NCBI RefSeq assembly: GCF_012911925.1
Contig: NZ_JAAXKY010000041.1
Span: 1-47,461, forward strand
Source of the DNA: Pseudonocardia xinjiangensis
GTDB lineage: Bacteria; Actinomycetota; Actinomycetes; Mycobacteriales; Pseudonocardiaceae
Direction: 5' to 3'
DNA length: 47,461 nucleotides
The translations under genes were made by a program, and so were the position numbers. Of the stretch, positions 1 through 12,097 are shown piece after piece. The notes beneath the pieces were generated by a model. It had not been told where the DNA came from and did no database searches. It saw only the letters and a list, made by a program, of their open reading frames with translations. Every line of letters starts with the position of its first letter. Position 1 is the stretch's first letter.

Positions 1-12
1 GGGTCGGGCCCA

Positions 13-1749
<1,737 letters not shown>

Positions 1750-1818
1750 TCACCGCAACATGGCGGTCCTAGCTTCCGGTTGATCACGAGCCGTGGCCAG
1801 GCGACCCCGGAGGCAACG

Positions 1819-3360
1819 ATGTCGGCGCTCTCGGACGCCATCAGCCGGTCGTTCTCCGCCGGAGAGCCCGAGCGTCCGGCGGTCTCGCCGTTGCGTGCAC
1901 TCGGGCGCCGCAGGCTCTCCGGCATCGAGGTGCTCGCCCAGTCGGTGGCCACCACCGCGCCCGCGGCGTCCATGGTGGTGCTGCCGATGACCGTGCTGCG
2001 GTACGCGACGCCCCTGACCGGGGTGCTGACGATCCTCGGCGCGACGATCCTGATCTTCCTGATCGCCGTGTGCGTCACCCGGTTCACCCGGCGGCAGGCC
2101 GCGGCCGGGGGGCTCTACAGCTTCGTGTTCCAGGGACTGGGCACGCGGGCCGCGCTCACCACCGGGGTCGCGATCCTCGCCAAGTACGTGGGAAGCGCGA
2201 CGCTCACGCTCTACAGCGGCACCGCTGCGCTCTCCGCCGTGCTGGGCGAGCTCGGGATCGACGTCACGGGGCACGCGGCCACGGTCGCGGTGCACGCCGC
2301 CGTCGCCGCCGTGGCGCTGGCGGTGCTGGTGCGCGGCGCCCGGTTCGCCGCGCTCGCGCTCCTCGCCGTCGAGGCCGGGTCCCTGCTCTTCATCGTCGCC
2401 CTGACCCTGCTGCCGCCCGCGGGGCCTGCGCCGCCGGCGCCCACCGGGGCTCCGCACGGGTTGCTGTACGTCGCACTCGCCGCCGTCTTCGCGCTGGCCG
2501 GGTTCGAGAGCGCCACGTTCTTCGGCCCCGAGGCCAAGCGCCCGCTGGTCACCATCACCCGGACGGTCCTGCTGACGCCGTTGATCTGCGGCGGCCTGTT
2601 CGTGTTCGCGGCGTGGGCCGCCTGGACCGGCCGCGCCACCACCCTCGTCGAGGCCTACCTGCACGGCACGGCCTCGGGCGCGTCCGCCCCGCTCGTGATC
2701 GCCCTCAACCTCGGGCTGACCTGCTCGTGGCTCGCGTCGGCCACGGCGTCGTCACACGCGGCGTCCCGGCTCGTGTACTCGATGGGGGTGGAGCGGCTGC
2801 TGCCGCCGTTCCTCACCGCGGTGCACCGCCGGTTCCGCACCCCGTATGCGGCCCTGCTCTGCATCATGCTGCTCGTCACCGTGGCGAGCGCACTCAGCAC
2901 GGCCGTCCCCGTGGCCGACACGCTGCGCACCGTCGTCAGGGCGATGGTCGTGGCGGCCTACGTCCTCGTGGCGGTGGCGTCGATCCGGTTCCTGCGCCGG
3001 ATCCGCGAGCAGACGCCCGGCGCCGTCGGCTGGGCGCTGGTGGCGAGCCTCGCGGGAACCGCACTGCTCGCCTACCTGCTGGTCGCGCGCGTCGTCGACG
3101 CCGACGTCGGGGCCCCGGCCGTGATCGTCGCGCTGCTGTCGGCGGGCGCGGTCTGGCACCGTCACCTGCGCCGACGCCGCCCCGGGGACCTCACCAGGGT
3201 GGGCGCGTTCGACTGCGCGGAGTCCGCCGACGTCCTGCCCGGCGCCGGCGTGTTCGCCCCCGACGCCCACGGCAACCCGGTCCTCGTCGCCGGTCGGGCC
3301 CCGCCCCGGCGCCGGCCTCCACAGCGCGAGGCGCCACCTCACGACCCCGACGCGGCCTGA
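1819..3360 (+). CDS. APC-family amino-acid permease
   Basis: A 513-aa multi-spanning membrane protein of the amino acid-polyamine-organocation superfamily, expected to import amino acids or amines by proton symport. After about 35 soluble residues it has the family-typical first helix region (SGIEVLAQSVATTAPAAS), then about eleven further hydrophobic segments. A segment near residue 230 (FALAGFESATFFGPEA) matches the conserved helix-6 region. The ATG at 1819 is preceded by GGAGG at five bases. The open frame extends much further upstream (to 574), but that part is antisense to the oxidase. Its stop overlaps the IclR start as TGATG. Position between two amino-acid oxidases suggests uptake of the same or related substrates (inference). 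Confidence 0.88.
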   Translation: MSALSDAISRSFSAGEPERPAVSPLRALGRRRLSGIEVLAQSVATTAPAASMVVLPMTVLRYATPLTGVLTILGATILIFLIAVCVTRFTRRQAAAGGLYSFVFQGLGTRAALTTGVAILAKYVGSATLTLYSGTAALSAVLGELGIDVTGHAATVAVHAAVAAVALAVLVRGARFAALALLAVEAGSLLFIVALTLLPPAGPAPPAPTGAPHGLLYVALAAVFALAGFESATFFGPEAKRPLVTITRTVLLTPLICGGLFVFAAWAAWTGRATTLVEAYLHGTASGASAPLVIALNLGLTCSWLASATASSHAASRLVYSMGVERLLPPFLTAVHRRFRTPYAALLCIMLLVTVASALSTAVPVADTLRTVVRAMVVAAYVLVAVASIRFLRRIREQTPGAVGWALVASLAGTALLAYLLVARVVDADVGAPAVIVALLSAGAVWHRHLRRRRPGDLTRVGAFDCAESADVLPGAGVFAPDAHGNPVLVAGRAPPRRRPPQREAPPHDPDAA

Positions 3361-4124
3361 TGGGCGCGGTCACGTCGCGGCCACACGAGCCCGGCGGCCA
3401 TGAGACGCGGGCTGCGCAGAAGGCGTTGATGCTCCTGGAGGCCGTCGCCCAGCTCGGGTCGGGTGCCACGGCGAGGGACATCTCGAGCCTCAGCGGGATC
3501 CCCCCGGCCACGGCGTACCGGCTGCTGAACCTCCTCGTCGCCGACGGGTTCCTCGTGCGGGTCTCCGACCTGTCGGGGTTCGCGCTCGGGCGCCGGACCC
3601 GCGAGCTGGCAGGTGAGGTGGGCGCCCCCGCCGCCGAGGACTTCTCGACCGCCCACGCCGTGGTGGAACAGCTGCGGGCCCGCGTGCGGTTCGGCATCTT
3701 CGTCGCGTCCTACGCGGACGACCGCGTCCGGCTGGTGGACCGGGACCCCGACCACGAACTGGCGGGCGAGAGCGTCATCCGCACGCATCTGCACGCCTCG
3801 GCGATCGGCAAGCTGCTGCTGTCGCACCGGCCCGGGCTGGAGCCCCGCGGACCGCTGCGCCCGCTGACCGGGCGCACCATCGTGGAGCCGGACACCCTCG
3901 CCGCCGAGCTGAGCAGGATCCGGGAGTCCGGCATCGCCCACGAGGTGGACGAGATCCGGGTGGGCCGCTCGGCGCTGGCGGTGCCGCTGCGCGACAGCCG
4001 GATGACGGTGATCGGGTGCATCGCCGCGATCGGGCGGACCGGGCGCGTCAACAGCGACGACGAGGAGCTCGCCGGGCTCCTGCGCACCTACGCCGAGCGC
4101 ATCGTCGCGGAGATCATGGCCTAG
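3360..4124 (+). CDS. IclR-family transcriptional regulator
   Basis: A 254-aa regulator with an N-terminal winged helix (about residues 18-75; AQKALMLLEAVAQLGSG, then ARDISSLSGIPPATAYRLL) and a C-terminal IclR effector domain. The effector domain includes the family signature around HLHASAIGKLLLSH and, later, SALAVPLRDSRMTVIGCIA. The ATG overlaps the permease stop codon (TGATG), so it is translationally coupled and probably controls the permease and perhaps the flanking oxidases. The effector cannot be read from sequence, but an amino acid or its oxo-acid would fit the context. Confidence 0.88.
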   Translation: MGAVTSRPHEPGGHETRAAQKALMLLEAVAQLGSGATARDISSLSGIPPATAYRLLNLLVADGFLVRVSDLSGFALGRRTRELAGEVGAPAAEDFSTAHAVVEQLRARVRFGIFVASYADDRVRLVDRDPDHELAGESVIRTHLHASAIGKLLLSHRPGLEPRGPLRPLTGRTIVEPDTLAAELSRIRESGIAHEVDEIRVGRSALAVPLRDSRMTVIGCIAAIGRTGRVNSDDEELAGLLRTYAERIVAEIMA

Positions 4125-4430
4125 GCGGGTTGTTGACGCGGCTGATGGGTGGTTGGCCGGTGCTGCCGTCGCGGAGCGTTCGCAGTGGCGGATCACCGTG
4201 CCGGGTGGGGCGGTGGAGCCTGGCCGGCCGGGCGAGTGCGTGGCGGGTCGGACGGCATGCGTTGTGGAGGCCGCCAGCCCGACCGGTGGGCCGACGCGGG
4301 CCGGGCCGAGCTTGGAATGGTCGCTGCCGCGGACGGCCCTCGCCCGGCAGGCCACCGCCACGAGCGCAGAACGGCTGCTGACCTGCGACGGCCAACATCG
4401 ATCGAACATGTGTTCGAGTATGATGAAGGG
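4125..4430. other. Gene-poor spacer upstream of the DUF222 remnant
   Basis: About 300 bp between the IclR stop and the DUF222/HNH remnant. Open frames exist on both strands, but none shows a recognisable domain, credible ribosome-binding site or hydrophobic pattern. The only clear element is the SOS box at 4402-4417. The segment starting near 4129 (TGTTGACGCGGCTGATGGG) looked like an insertion-sequence edge to me, but I cannot identify an element. Confidence 0.5.
4402..4417 (+). promoter_or_regulatory. SOS box (LexA operator)
   Basis: The sequence is TCGAAC, four bases (ATGT), then GTTCGA. This is an exact match to the mycobacterial/actinobacterial SOS-box consensus TCGAAC-N4-GTTCGA. It lies 13 bases upstream of the GTG of the DUF222/HNH remnant. 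LexA-regulated 13E12-family genes are known in Mycobacterium tuberculosis, so the pairing is expected for an intact gene. Here it survives in front of a broken one. Confidence 0.85.
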
Positions 4431-5362
4431 GTGTCGGACAGCCCGCTCACCACCGCGCATCGCCTCCTGGTCGAGGCGATCGACGCGCTGTCCGCGGCCA
4501 CCGACGGCGCTACCGACGATGACCTGCTGTCCGTGCTCACGCTGTGCGGGGGCACGAGCAGGCGGTTGGACCGGCTCACTGTTGCCACCGTGGCCAGTTT
4601 GGAGCGGCGGGGCACGTTCGCCGAGCGCGGCTACACGTCGACCCCGGCGGCGTTGGGGGATCTGCTCGGCTGGGAGCGGTTCGAAGCCCGCCACCGGGTG
4701 GTCGCCGCCGAACAGGTATGCCCGCGGGTGAGCCTCGATGGCACCGCGTTGCCCGCGAAGCTGCCTGCCACCGCCGCGGTGTTCGCCGCCGGGCACACCG
4801 GGCTGCGGCACGTCGCGGTGATCGCCCGCGTGCTCGCCGGCCCGGCCGCGCAGCGGAGAAGGCGGCCGTCTACACCCCCTCCGAATTGCAAACCTGGGGT
4901 ACCGCTCTGGTGGAGGCCCTTGACGAGGACGGGCCCGAGCCTGATGACCGGCCGCCCGCCCTGGTCAACGAACTGCACCTGGTGCGTCACCGTGGGAAGG
5001 CGGGCGGCGCGCTGAAGGGCCGGTTCGATGACGCGGCGATGTTCGATGCCATCGCCACCGTGATCGACGCCCACGCCCGGCCCGACGGTCTGCGCCGCGC
5101 GATCGCCGCCCGCGACCGGGGGTGCGCCGGGTGCGGGCGACCGCCGTCGTGGTGCGAGGTCCACCACGTCACAGCCCGGCAGGACGGTGGTGACACGGCC
5201 CTGCACAACTGCGTGATGCTCTGCCGGGCGTGCCACCGGCTCCAGCACCACTCCGAGTGGGAAGTCCGCATCCGCGACGGATTGCCCGAACTCATCCCAC
5301 CCGCCTGGATCGACCCCCAACGAAGACCCCGCAGACGACCACTCCTGCACCTCGCCGCATAA
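4431..5362 (+). pseudogene. DUF222 / 13E12-repeat HNH endonuclease, frameshifted and internally deleted
   Basis: The N-terminal DUF222 part is read in one frame from GTG 4431 (a GTG at 4410, inside the SOS box, is an alternative) up to about 4855 (ending near VLAGPAAQ). It resumes in another frame from about 4854 (AEKAAVYTPSELQTWG) to the stop at 5362. A second lesion is an in-frame loss around 5080-5095: VIDAHARPD runs straight into GLRRAIAARDRGC, omitting roughly 80-100 residues that normally separate these blocks. The HNH core is still present (CEVHHVT, then LCRACHRLQHH). Intact family members are about 400 aa or more. Non-functional as written unless the shift is a sequencing error, which the second deletion argues against. 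Confidence 0.85.
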
Positions 5363-5482
5363 AGGGGGGCGCACAGAGAGGCGCAGTCGGCAGAGCCTGT
5401 GATCACTGGGGGACACATGTGCCCGCGCTGCGATCCTGGCCGGTGACAGGCACTTGTAGCCGGTGGGCTCGCTAGCAGCCCG

Positions 5483-7358
<1,876 letters not shown>

Positions 7359-8429
7359 ATGTCCACCACCGAAGCGTCCAGCACGGAAGCCACGGAGGCC
7401 GACGCGCCGACCGTCCATATACTGTGGATCAACGCGGGACTGAGCTGCGACGGCGACTCCGTCGCCCTCACCGCGGCCACCCAGCCCAGCATCGAGGAGA
7501 TCGCCCTCGGCGCCCTTCCGGGCCTGCCGAAGATCGCGGTGCACTGGCCGTTGATCGACTTCGACAACGGGCCCGTCGGTGGCAACAACGACTTCATCGA
7601 GTGGTTCTTCAAGGCCGAACGCGGCGAGCTCGACCCGTTCGTCCTGGTGGTCGAGGGCTCGATCCCCAACGAGAAGATCAAGCCCGAGGGTTACTGGTGC
7701 GGGTTCGGCAACAACCCGGAGACGGGCCAGCCGATGACCACCAGTGAATGGCTCGACCGGCTGGCACCCAAGGCCCTCGTCGTGCTCGCCGTGGGCACCT
7801 GCGCCACGTACGGCGGCATCCACGCGATGGCCGGGAACCCGACCGGCGCGATGGGCGTGCGCGACTACCTCGGCTGGAACTTCACCACCCCCGCCGGCAT
7901 CCCGATCGTCAACGTGCCCGGCTGCCCGGTGCACCCGGACAACCTCTCCGAGACGATCCTGTACCTGCTCTACCAGGCCACCGGCGCGGCACCGATGATC
8001 CCGCTGGACGACGCGGGCCGTCCGACCTGGCTGTTCGGCCAGACGGTGCACGAGGGCTGCGACCGGGGCGGCTACTACGAGCAGGGCCAGTTCGCCACCG
8101 AGTACGGGTCGCCGAAGTGCCTGGTGAAGCTCGGCTGCTGGGGCCCCGTCGTCAAGTGCAACGTCCCCAAGCGGGGCTGGATCAACGGCGTGGGCGGCTG
8201 CCCGAACGTGGGCGGGATCTGTATCGGCTGCACCATGCCCGGCTTCCCGGACAAGTTCATGCCCTTCATGGACGCCCCTCCCGGCAGCCGGATCTCCGGC
8301 GCCGCAAGCGGCATGTACGGGGGAATCATCCGCCGGCTGCGCGGTATCACCGAGCGGAAGCTCGACAAGGAACCGAGCTGGCGCAAGAACGGGCGCGAGC
8401 TGACCACCGGCTTCACGAAGTCCTGGTAA
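7359..8429 (+). CDS. hhyS: Group 1h [NiFe]-hydrogenase small subunit
   Basis: A 356-aa Fe-S subunit that relays electrons from the Ni-Fe site during oxidation of trace (atmospheric) hydrogen. The N-terminus is ILWINAGLSCDGDS: Cys30 is kept, but the usual second Cys of the CxxC proximal-cluster motif is Asp33, as in the actinobacterial-type hydrogenase whose proximal [4Fe-4S] has three Cys and one Asp ligand. Later Cys groups (VGTCATYGG, NVPGCPVHPDN, VHEGCDRGG, KLGCWGPVVKCNVP, GGCPNVGGICIGCTMPGFPDKF) supply the remaining ligands. There is no Tat signal, consistent with group 1h. The ATG at 7359 has GAGGGG upstream. First gene of the operon; hhyL follows after 13 bases. I recall very high similarity to Mycobacterium smegmatis Hyd2. 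Confidence 0.95.
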   Translation: MSTTEASSTEATEADAPTVHILWINAGLSCDGDSVALTAATQPSIEEIALGALPGLPKIAVHWPLIDFDNGPVGGNNDFIEWFFKAERGELDPFVLVVEGSIPNEKIKPEGYWCGFGNNPETGQPMTTSEWLDRLAPKALVVLAVGTCATYGGIHAMAGNPTGAMGVRDYLGWNFTTPAGIPIVNVPGCPVHPDNLSETILYLLYQATGAAPMIPLDDAGRPTWLFGQTVHEGCDRGGYYEQGQFATEYGSPKCLVKLGCWGPVVKCNVPKRGWINGVGGCPNVGGICIGCTMPGFPDKFMPFMDAPPGSRISGAASGMYGGIIRRLRGITERKLDKEPSWRKNGRELTTGFTKSW

Positions 8430-8442
8430 GGGGAACGCGTCG

Positions 8443-10251
8443 ATGACCACCACACAGGCAAAGCCGAGCAGCACGGGCACCGACAAGACCGGCCTCACCG
8501 AGATGGCTTGGGACCCGATCACCCGGATCGTCGGCAGCCTCGGGATCTACACCAAGATCGATTTCTCGCAGGAGCGCGTCGCGGAGTGCCACTCCACGTC
8601 GTCGGTGTTCCGCGGCTACTCGATCTTCATGAAGGGCAAGGACCCGCGCGACGCCCATTTCATCACCAGCCGTATCTGCGGCATCTGCGGCGACAACCAC
8701 GCGACCTGCTCGGTCTACAACCAGAACATGGCCTACGGTGTCCGCCCGCCGCATCTCGGCGAATGGATCATCAACCTCGGCGAGGCCGCCGAGTACATGT
8801 TCGACCACAACATCTTCCAGGAGAACCTGGTCGGGGTGGACTACTGCGAGCGGATGATCGCGGAGACCAATCCCGGCGTGCTCGAGCTCGCCAACCGCAC
8901 CGAGTCGCCGCACGGCGGCGACCACGGCTACAAGACCATCGGCGACATCATGCGGGCGCTCAACCCGTTCACCGGTGACTTCTACCGCGAGGCGCTGCAG
9001 GTCAGCCGGTACACCCGCGAGATGTTCTGCCTGATGGAGGGGCGCCACGTGCACCCCTCCACGCTGTACCCGGGCGGCGTCGGCACGGTGGCCACGATCC
9101 AGCTGTTCACCGACTACTACACCCGGCTCATGCGCTACGTGGAGTTCATGAAGCGCGTCGTGCCGATGCACGACGACCTGTTCGACTTCATGTACGAGGC
9201 GCTGCCCGGCTACGAGGAGGTCGGTCGCAGGCGCGTGCTGCTCGGCTGCTGGGGCGCGTTCAACGACCCCGACCACTGCGACTTCCAGTACCGGACGATG
9301 ACCGGCTGGGGCCGGAAGATGTTCGTCACCCCCGGCATCGTGGTGGACGGCGAGCTGGTCACCAACGACCTCGTGGACATCAACCTCGGCATCCGGATCC
9401 TGCTGGGCAGCTCCTTCTACCGGGACTGGGAGGACCAGGAGACCTTCGCGACGCACGACCCGCTCGGCAACCCGGTCGACCGCAGGCACCCGTGGAACCA
9501 GCACACGATCCCGGCGCCGCAGAAGCGCGACTTCGACGACAAGTACAGCTGGACGATGTCGCCGCGCTGGTACGACGGCACGGACCACCTCGCGCTCGAC
9601 ACCGGCGGTGGCCCGCTGGCCCGGCTGTGGGCCACGGCGCTCGGCGGGCTGGTGAACATCGACGAGATCAAGGCCACCGGGCACAGCGTGCAGATCAACC
9701 TGCCGCGCACCGTGCTCAAGCCCGAGGTCAGCTTCGAGTGGAAGATCCCGCACGACAAGCAGGGCCGGCCGCTGTCCAACGCCATCGAGCGCAACCGGGC
9801 CCGCACCTACTTCCAGGCCTACGCGGCCGGGTGCGCGCTGCACTTCATCGAGAAGGCGCTCGCCGAGGTCCGCGGCGGCAACACGAAGACCTGGCAGAAG
9901 TTCGTGGTCCCGGACGAGGCCATCAGCGTCGGTTTCACCGAGGCGGTCCGCGGCGTGCTGTCGCACCACATGGTGATCCGGGGCGGCAAGATCGCGAACT
10001 ACCACCCGTACCCGCCGACGCCGTGGAACGGCAGCGTGCGCGACTCGTTCGGCACGCCGGGCCCGTACGAGGACGCGGTGCAGAACACCCCGATCTTCGA
10101 GGAGAGCCGCAACGAGGACTTCAAGGGCATCGACATCATGCGCGCGGTCCGCAGCTTCGACCCGTGCCTGCCGTGCGGCGTGCACATGTACAAGGGCGAC
10201 GGGAAACCGCTGCACCGCATGACGTCGCCGTCGATGCTCAACACGATCTGA
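8443..10251 (+). CDS. hhyL: Group 1h [NiFe]-hydrogenase large subunit
   Basis: A 602-aa catalytic subunit carrying the Ni-Fe(CN)2CO centre. The N-terminal L1 motif is RICGICGDNH (Cys79, Cys82), and the C-terminal L2 motif is DPCLPCGVH (Cys575, Cys578, His581). A 21-residue tail follows His581, the peptide normally removed by the maturation endopeptidase encoded at 13494. ATG 8443 has AAGGGG upstream. Together with HhyS it forms the high-affinity hydrogen-scavenging enzyme that feeds the respiratory chain during starvation in other actinobacteria (known for the family). No cytochrome b or other membrane anchor gene is adjacent. Confidence 0.95.
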   Translation: MTTTQAKPSSTGTDKTGLTEMAWDPITRIVGSLGIYTKIDFSQERVAECHSTSSVFRGYSIFMKGKDPRDAHFITSRICGICGDNHATCSVYNQNMAYGVRPPHLGEWIINLGEAAEYMFDHNIFQENLVGVDYCERMIAETNPGVLELANRTESPHGGDHGYKTIGDIMRALNPFTGDFYREALQVSRYTREMFCLMEGRHVHPSTLYPGGVGTVATIQLFTDYYTRLMRYVEFMKRVVPMHDDLFDFMYEALPGYEEVGRRRVLLGCWGAFNDPDHCDFQYRTMTGWGRKMFVTPGIVVDGELVTNDLVDINLGIRILLGSSFYRDWEDQETFATHDPLGNPVDRRHPWNQHTIPAPQKRDFDDKYSWTMSPRWYDGTDHLALDTGGGPLARLWATALGGLVNIDEIKATGHSVQINLPRTVLKPEVSFEWKIPHDKQGRPLSNAIERNRARTYFQAYAAGCALHFIEKALAEVRGGNTKTWQKFVVPDEAISVGFTEAVRGVLSHHMVIRGGKIANYHPYPPTPWNGSVRDSFGTPGPYEDAVQNTPIFEESRNEDFKGIDIMRAVRSFDPCLPCGVHMYKGDGKPLHRMTSPSMLNTI

Positions 10252-10260
10252 GCGGCAGCG

Positions 10261-10797
10261 GTGGCATCGACCGACCTCGACCCGCAAGGACTCGCCGGAC
10301 GCATCGAGGAGCTCCTGGAGGGCATCACGACCGACGGCGGTCCCGCGGTGGGGCATGCCGCGGAAGAGCTGGTGCGGGTGCTGATGAAGTTCTACGGCGC
10401 CGGCCTGGAACAGATGGTCTCCATCGCCGCGGCCGGTGCCGGGGACACCATCGTGCACCGCATGGCGGCGGATCCGCTGGTCGCCGGCTTGCTCGCCCTC
10501 CACGACCTGCATCCCGTGCCGGTCGAGCAGCGGCTGGGGCACGCCCTGGACACGTCCCGGCGCAAGCTCGGTTCGCACGGCACGGGCCTCCGCCTCGCCG
10601 GCATCGACGACGAGGGCCGGGTGCACGTCCAGATCGCGGGTGGCGGCTGCGGGACGGACACCATCAAGGACGTGGTGGCCGCGTCGATCAGCGAGCTGGC
10701 CCCTGAGGTGGCGGGCGTGGTGTTCGACGCCGCACCCGCGGGCCCGGCGCTGCTGCAGATCGGCGTACGCCCCCCGTCGCAGGAGAAGGTGGGCTGA
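10261..10797 (+). CDS. NifU C-terminal-like protein of the hydrogenase operon
   Basis: A 178-aa protein starting at GTG 10261, ten bases after hhyL. The N-terminal ~90 residues are helical and unassigned (EELVRVLMKFYGAGLEQMV). The C-terminal part, about residues 110-170, resembles the NifU C-terminal scaffold fold (GRVHVQIAGGGCGTDTIKDVV, about residue 128 for the Cys). The canonical NifU domain has CxxC; here only one Cys exists in the whole protein. It occupies the position of the third gene in the M. smegmatis hhy operon, which as I recall is called hhyE and proposed as an electron-transfer partner. A role in cluster delivery or electron transfer is plausible, but a cluster would need a dimer. 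Confidence 0.75.
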   Translation: MASTDLDPQGLAGRIEELLEGITTDGGPAVGHAAEELVRVLMKFYGAGLEQMVSIAAAGAGDTIVHRMAADPLVAGLLALHDLHPVPVEQRLGHALDTSRRKLGSHGTGLRLAGIDDEGRVHVQIAGGGCGTDTIKDVVAASISELAPEVAGVVFDAAPAGPALLQIGVRPPSQEKVG

Positions 10798-11469
10798 GTG
10801 GCGTCACTGTCCTCCCTGCGCCGGTTCCTGGCCGATCCTCCTGACCAGGCACCGGCGCAGGAGGTCTGCGAGCTGTGCGCGACGCCGGTACCCGCCCGGC
10901 ACCCGCACCTGGTGCAGGTCGCCGAGCGCCGGATGATCTGCGCGTGCGGCCCGTGCGGCTTCCTGTTCGACAACCCCGGCGCTGGGGGTGGCGGCTACCG
11001 CCGCGTCCCTGACCGGTACCTGTCCGACCCGGACTTCCGGCTCTCCGACGCGCAGTGGGACGCGCTGCAGATCCCCGTCGGCATGGCCTTCTTCCTGCGC
11101 AACTCCGCCCAGCAGAAGCTGATCGCCTGCTACCCGAGCCCGGCCGGGGCCACGGAGAGCGAGCTGGGTCTCGAGGCGTGGACGGCCGGGGTCGGCGGCG
11201 GGCGGCTGGCCGCCGAGCTGGAGCCCGACGTCGAGGCCCTGCTGGTCCGCCGGGACAAGGCGGGGTCCGGCGGTGCCCAGGGTCGGGCGGCCGAGTGCCT
11301 GCTCGTCCCCATCGACGCCTGCTACCGGCTCGTCGGGCTGGTGCGCCTGCACTGGCGCGGGTTCGACGGCGGCGCGGAGGCGTGGCGGGAGATCGACGGG
11401 TTCTTCGAGGCCCTGCGCGCCGAGGCCCGGCCGCTCGCACCCGCGGCCCCGCCCGAACCGGAGGCCTGA
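10798..11469 (+). CDS. DUF5947-family protein (hydrogenase-associated, Cys-rich N-terminus)
   Basis: A 223-aa protein starting at GTG 10798 directly after the preceding stop. It has the DUF5947 pattern seen next to actinobacterial group 1h/2a hydrogenases. The N-terminal region has two metal-binding-like groups: CELC near residue 23, then after an RHPHLV segment, ICACGPCGFLFDN near residue 45. That is enough Cys and His for an Fe-S cluster or zinc site. The rest (PVGMAFFLRNS, then LIACYPSPAGATES, then ECLLVPIDACYRLVGLVRLHW) looks like a mixed alpha/beta domain. Function is unknown. Context suggests electron transfer or assembly of the hydrogenase. Confidence 0.75.
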   Translation: MASLSSLRRFLADPPDQAPAQEVCELCATPVPARHPHLVQVAERRMICACGPCGFLFDNPGAGGGGYRRVPDRYLSDPDFRLSDAQWDALQIPVGMAFFLRNSAQQKLIACYPSPAGATESELGLEAWTAGVGGGRLAAELEPDVEALLVRRDKAGSGGAQGRAAECLLVPIDACYRLVGLVRLHWRGFDGGAEAWREIDGFFEALRAEARPLAPAAPPEPEA

Positions 11470-11470
11470 C

Positions 11471-12097
11471 GTGCTGCAGTTCGCCTGTACCGGAGCCCGG
11501 CCCGAGCCCTACGCGGCCGGCCCGTCGCTCCTGTTCGACCTGCGCATCAGCGAGGACAGCGGCAGGCGCGTGCACTCGGTGGCGCTCAAGACCCAGATCC
11601 GGATCGAGCCGCGCGGGCGGACCTACACCGCCGAGGAGTCCGCGAAGCTCGTCGACCTGTTCGGTGAGCCGTCGCGGTGGGGGGAGACGCTCAACGCCCT
11701 GCAGTTCGCCCAGATCGGCTCCACCGTCACGGGCTTCACGGGCGAGACCACGGTGCCGATCGCGGTGCCGCTGACCTACGACCTCGACATCGCCGCCACG
11801 AAGTACTTCCACGGTCTCACCCAGGGCGAGATCCCCCTGCTGATGCTCTTCTCCGGCACCGTGTACTACGCGACGCCCGCCGGCGTCCAGATCGGGCTCG
11901 TGTCCTGGCACGAGGAGGCGGCGTTCCGGCTCCCGGTGGCCACCTGGCGCGCCGCGATGGACGAGCACTACCCGGGAGCGGCGTGGGTGCGGGTCAGCAC
12001 GAGGACCCTCGACGCCCTCTCGGCCTACCGCTCGGAGCGGGTGATCCCGAACTGGGACGACACCTTCGAGCGGCTGCTCAAGGAGGCCGGGCCGTGA
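11471..12097 (+). CDS. DUF6084-family protein (hydrogenase-associated)
   Basis: A 208-aa protein starting at GTG 11471, one base after the DUF5947 stop and overlapping the next gene as GTGA. Sequence is rich in beta-type segments (SLLFDLRISED, HSVALKTQIRIEP, TVPIAVPLTYDLDIAATKYF, GEIPLLMLFSGTVYYA) with a C-terminal helix. There is one Cys near the N-terminus and no catalytic motif. DUF6084 proteins recur in actinobacterial hydrogenase operons. I know of no demonstrated function. A structural or docking role in the hydrogenase complex is inference from context. Confidence 0.75.
   Translation: MLQFACTGARPEPYAAGPSLLFDLRISEDSGRRVHSVALKTQIRIEPRGRTYTAEESAKLVDLFGEPSRWGETLNALQFAQIGSTVTGFTGETTVPIAVPLTYDLDIAATKYFHGLTQGEIPLLMLFSGTVYYATPAGVQIGLVSWHEEAAFRLPVATWRAAMDEHYPGAAWVRVSTRTLDALSAYRSERVIPNWDDTFERLLKEAGP

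Noticed and set aside
4125..5482. Insertion sequence suspected around the DUF222 remnant, with possible edges near 4129 and 5409 (GGGGACACATGTGCCC)
   Set aside because: No transposase, matching terminal inverted repeats or target duplication could be identified by eye; an ISfinder or blastn search of 4125-4430 and 5363-5482 would decide.
7359..10251. Group 2a (Huc-type) hydrogenase
   Set aside because: The LWINAGLSCDGD N-terminus with Asp ligand and the overall small-subunit sequence match the group 1h (Hhy/Hyd2) type instead.
8413..10626. Long minus-strand open frame of 737 codons opposite hhyL
   Set aside because: High-GC antisense artefact: no domain, His/Arg/Val-rich composition, and complete overlap with the conserved hydrogenase gene.
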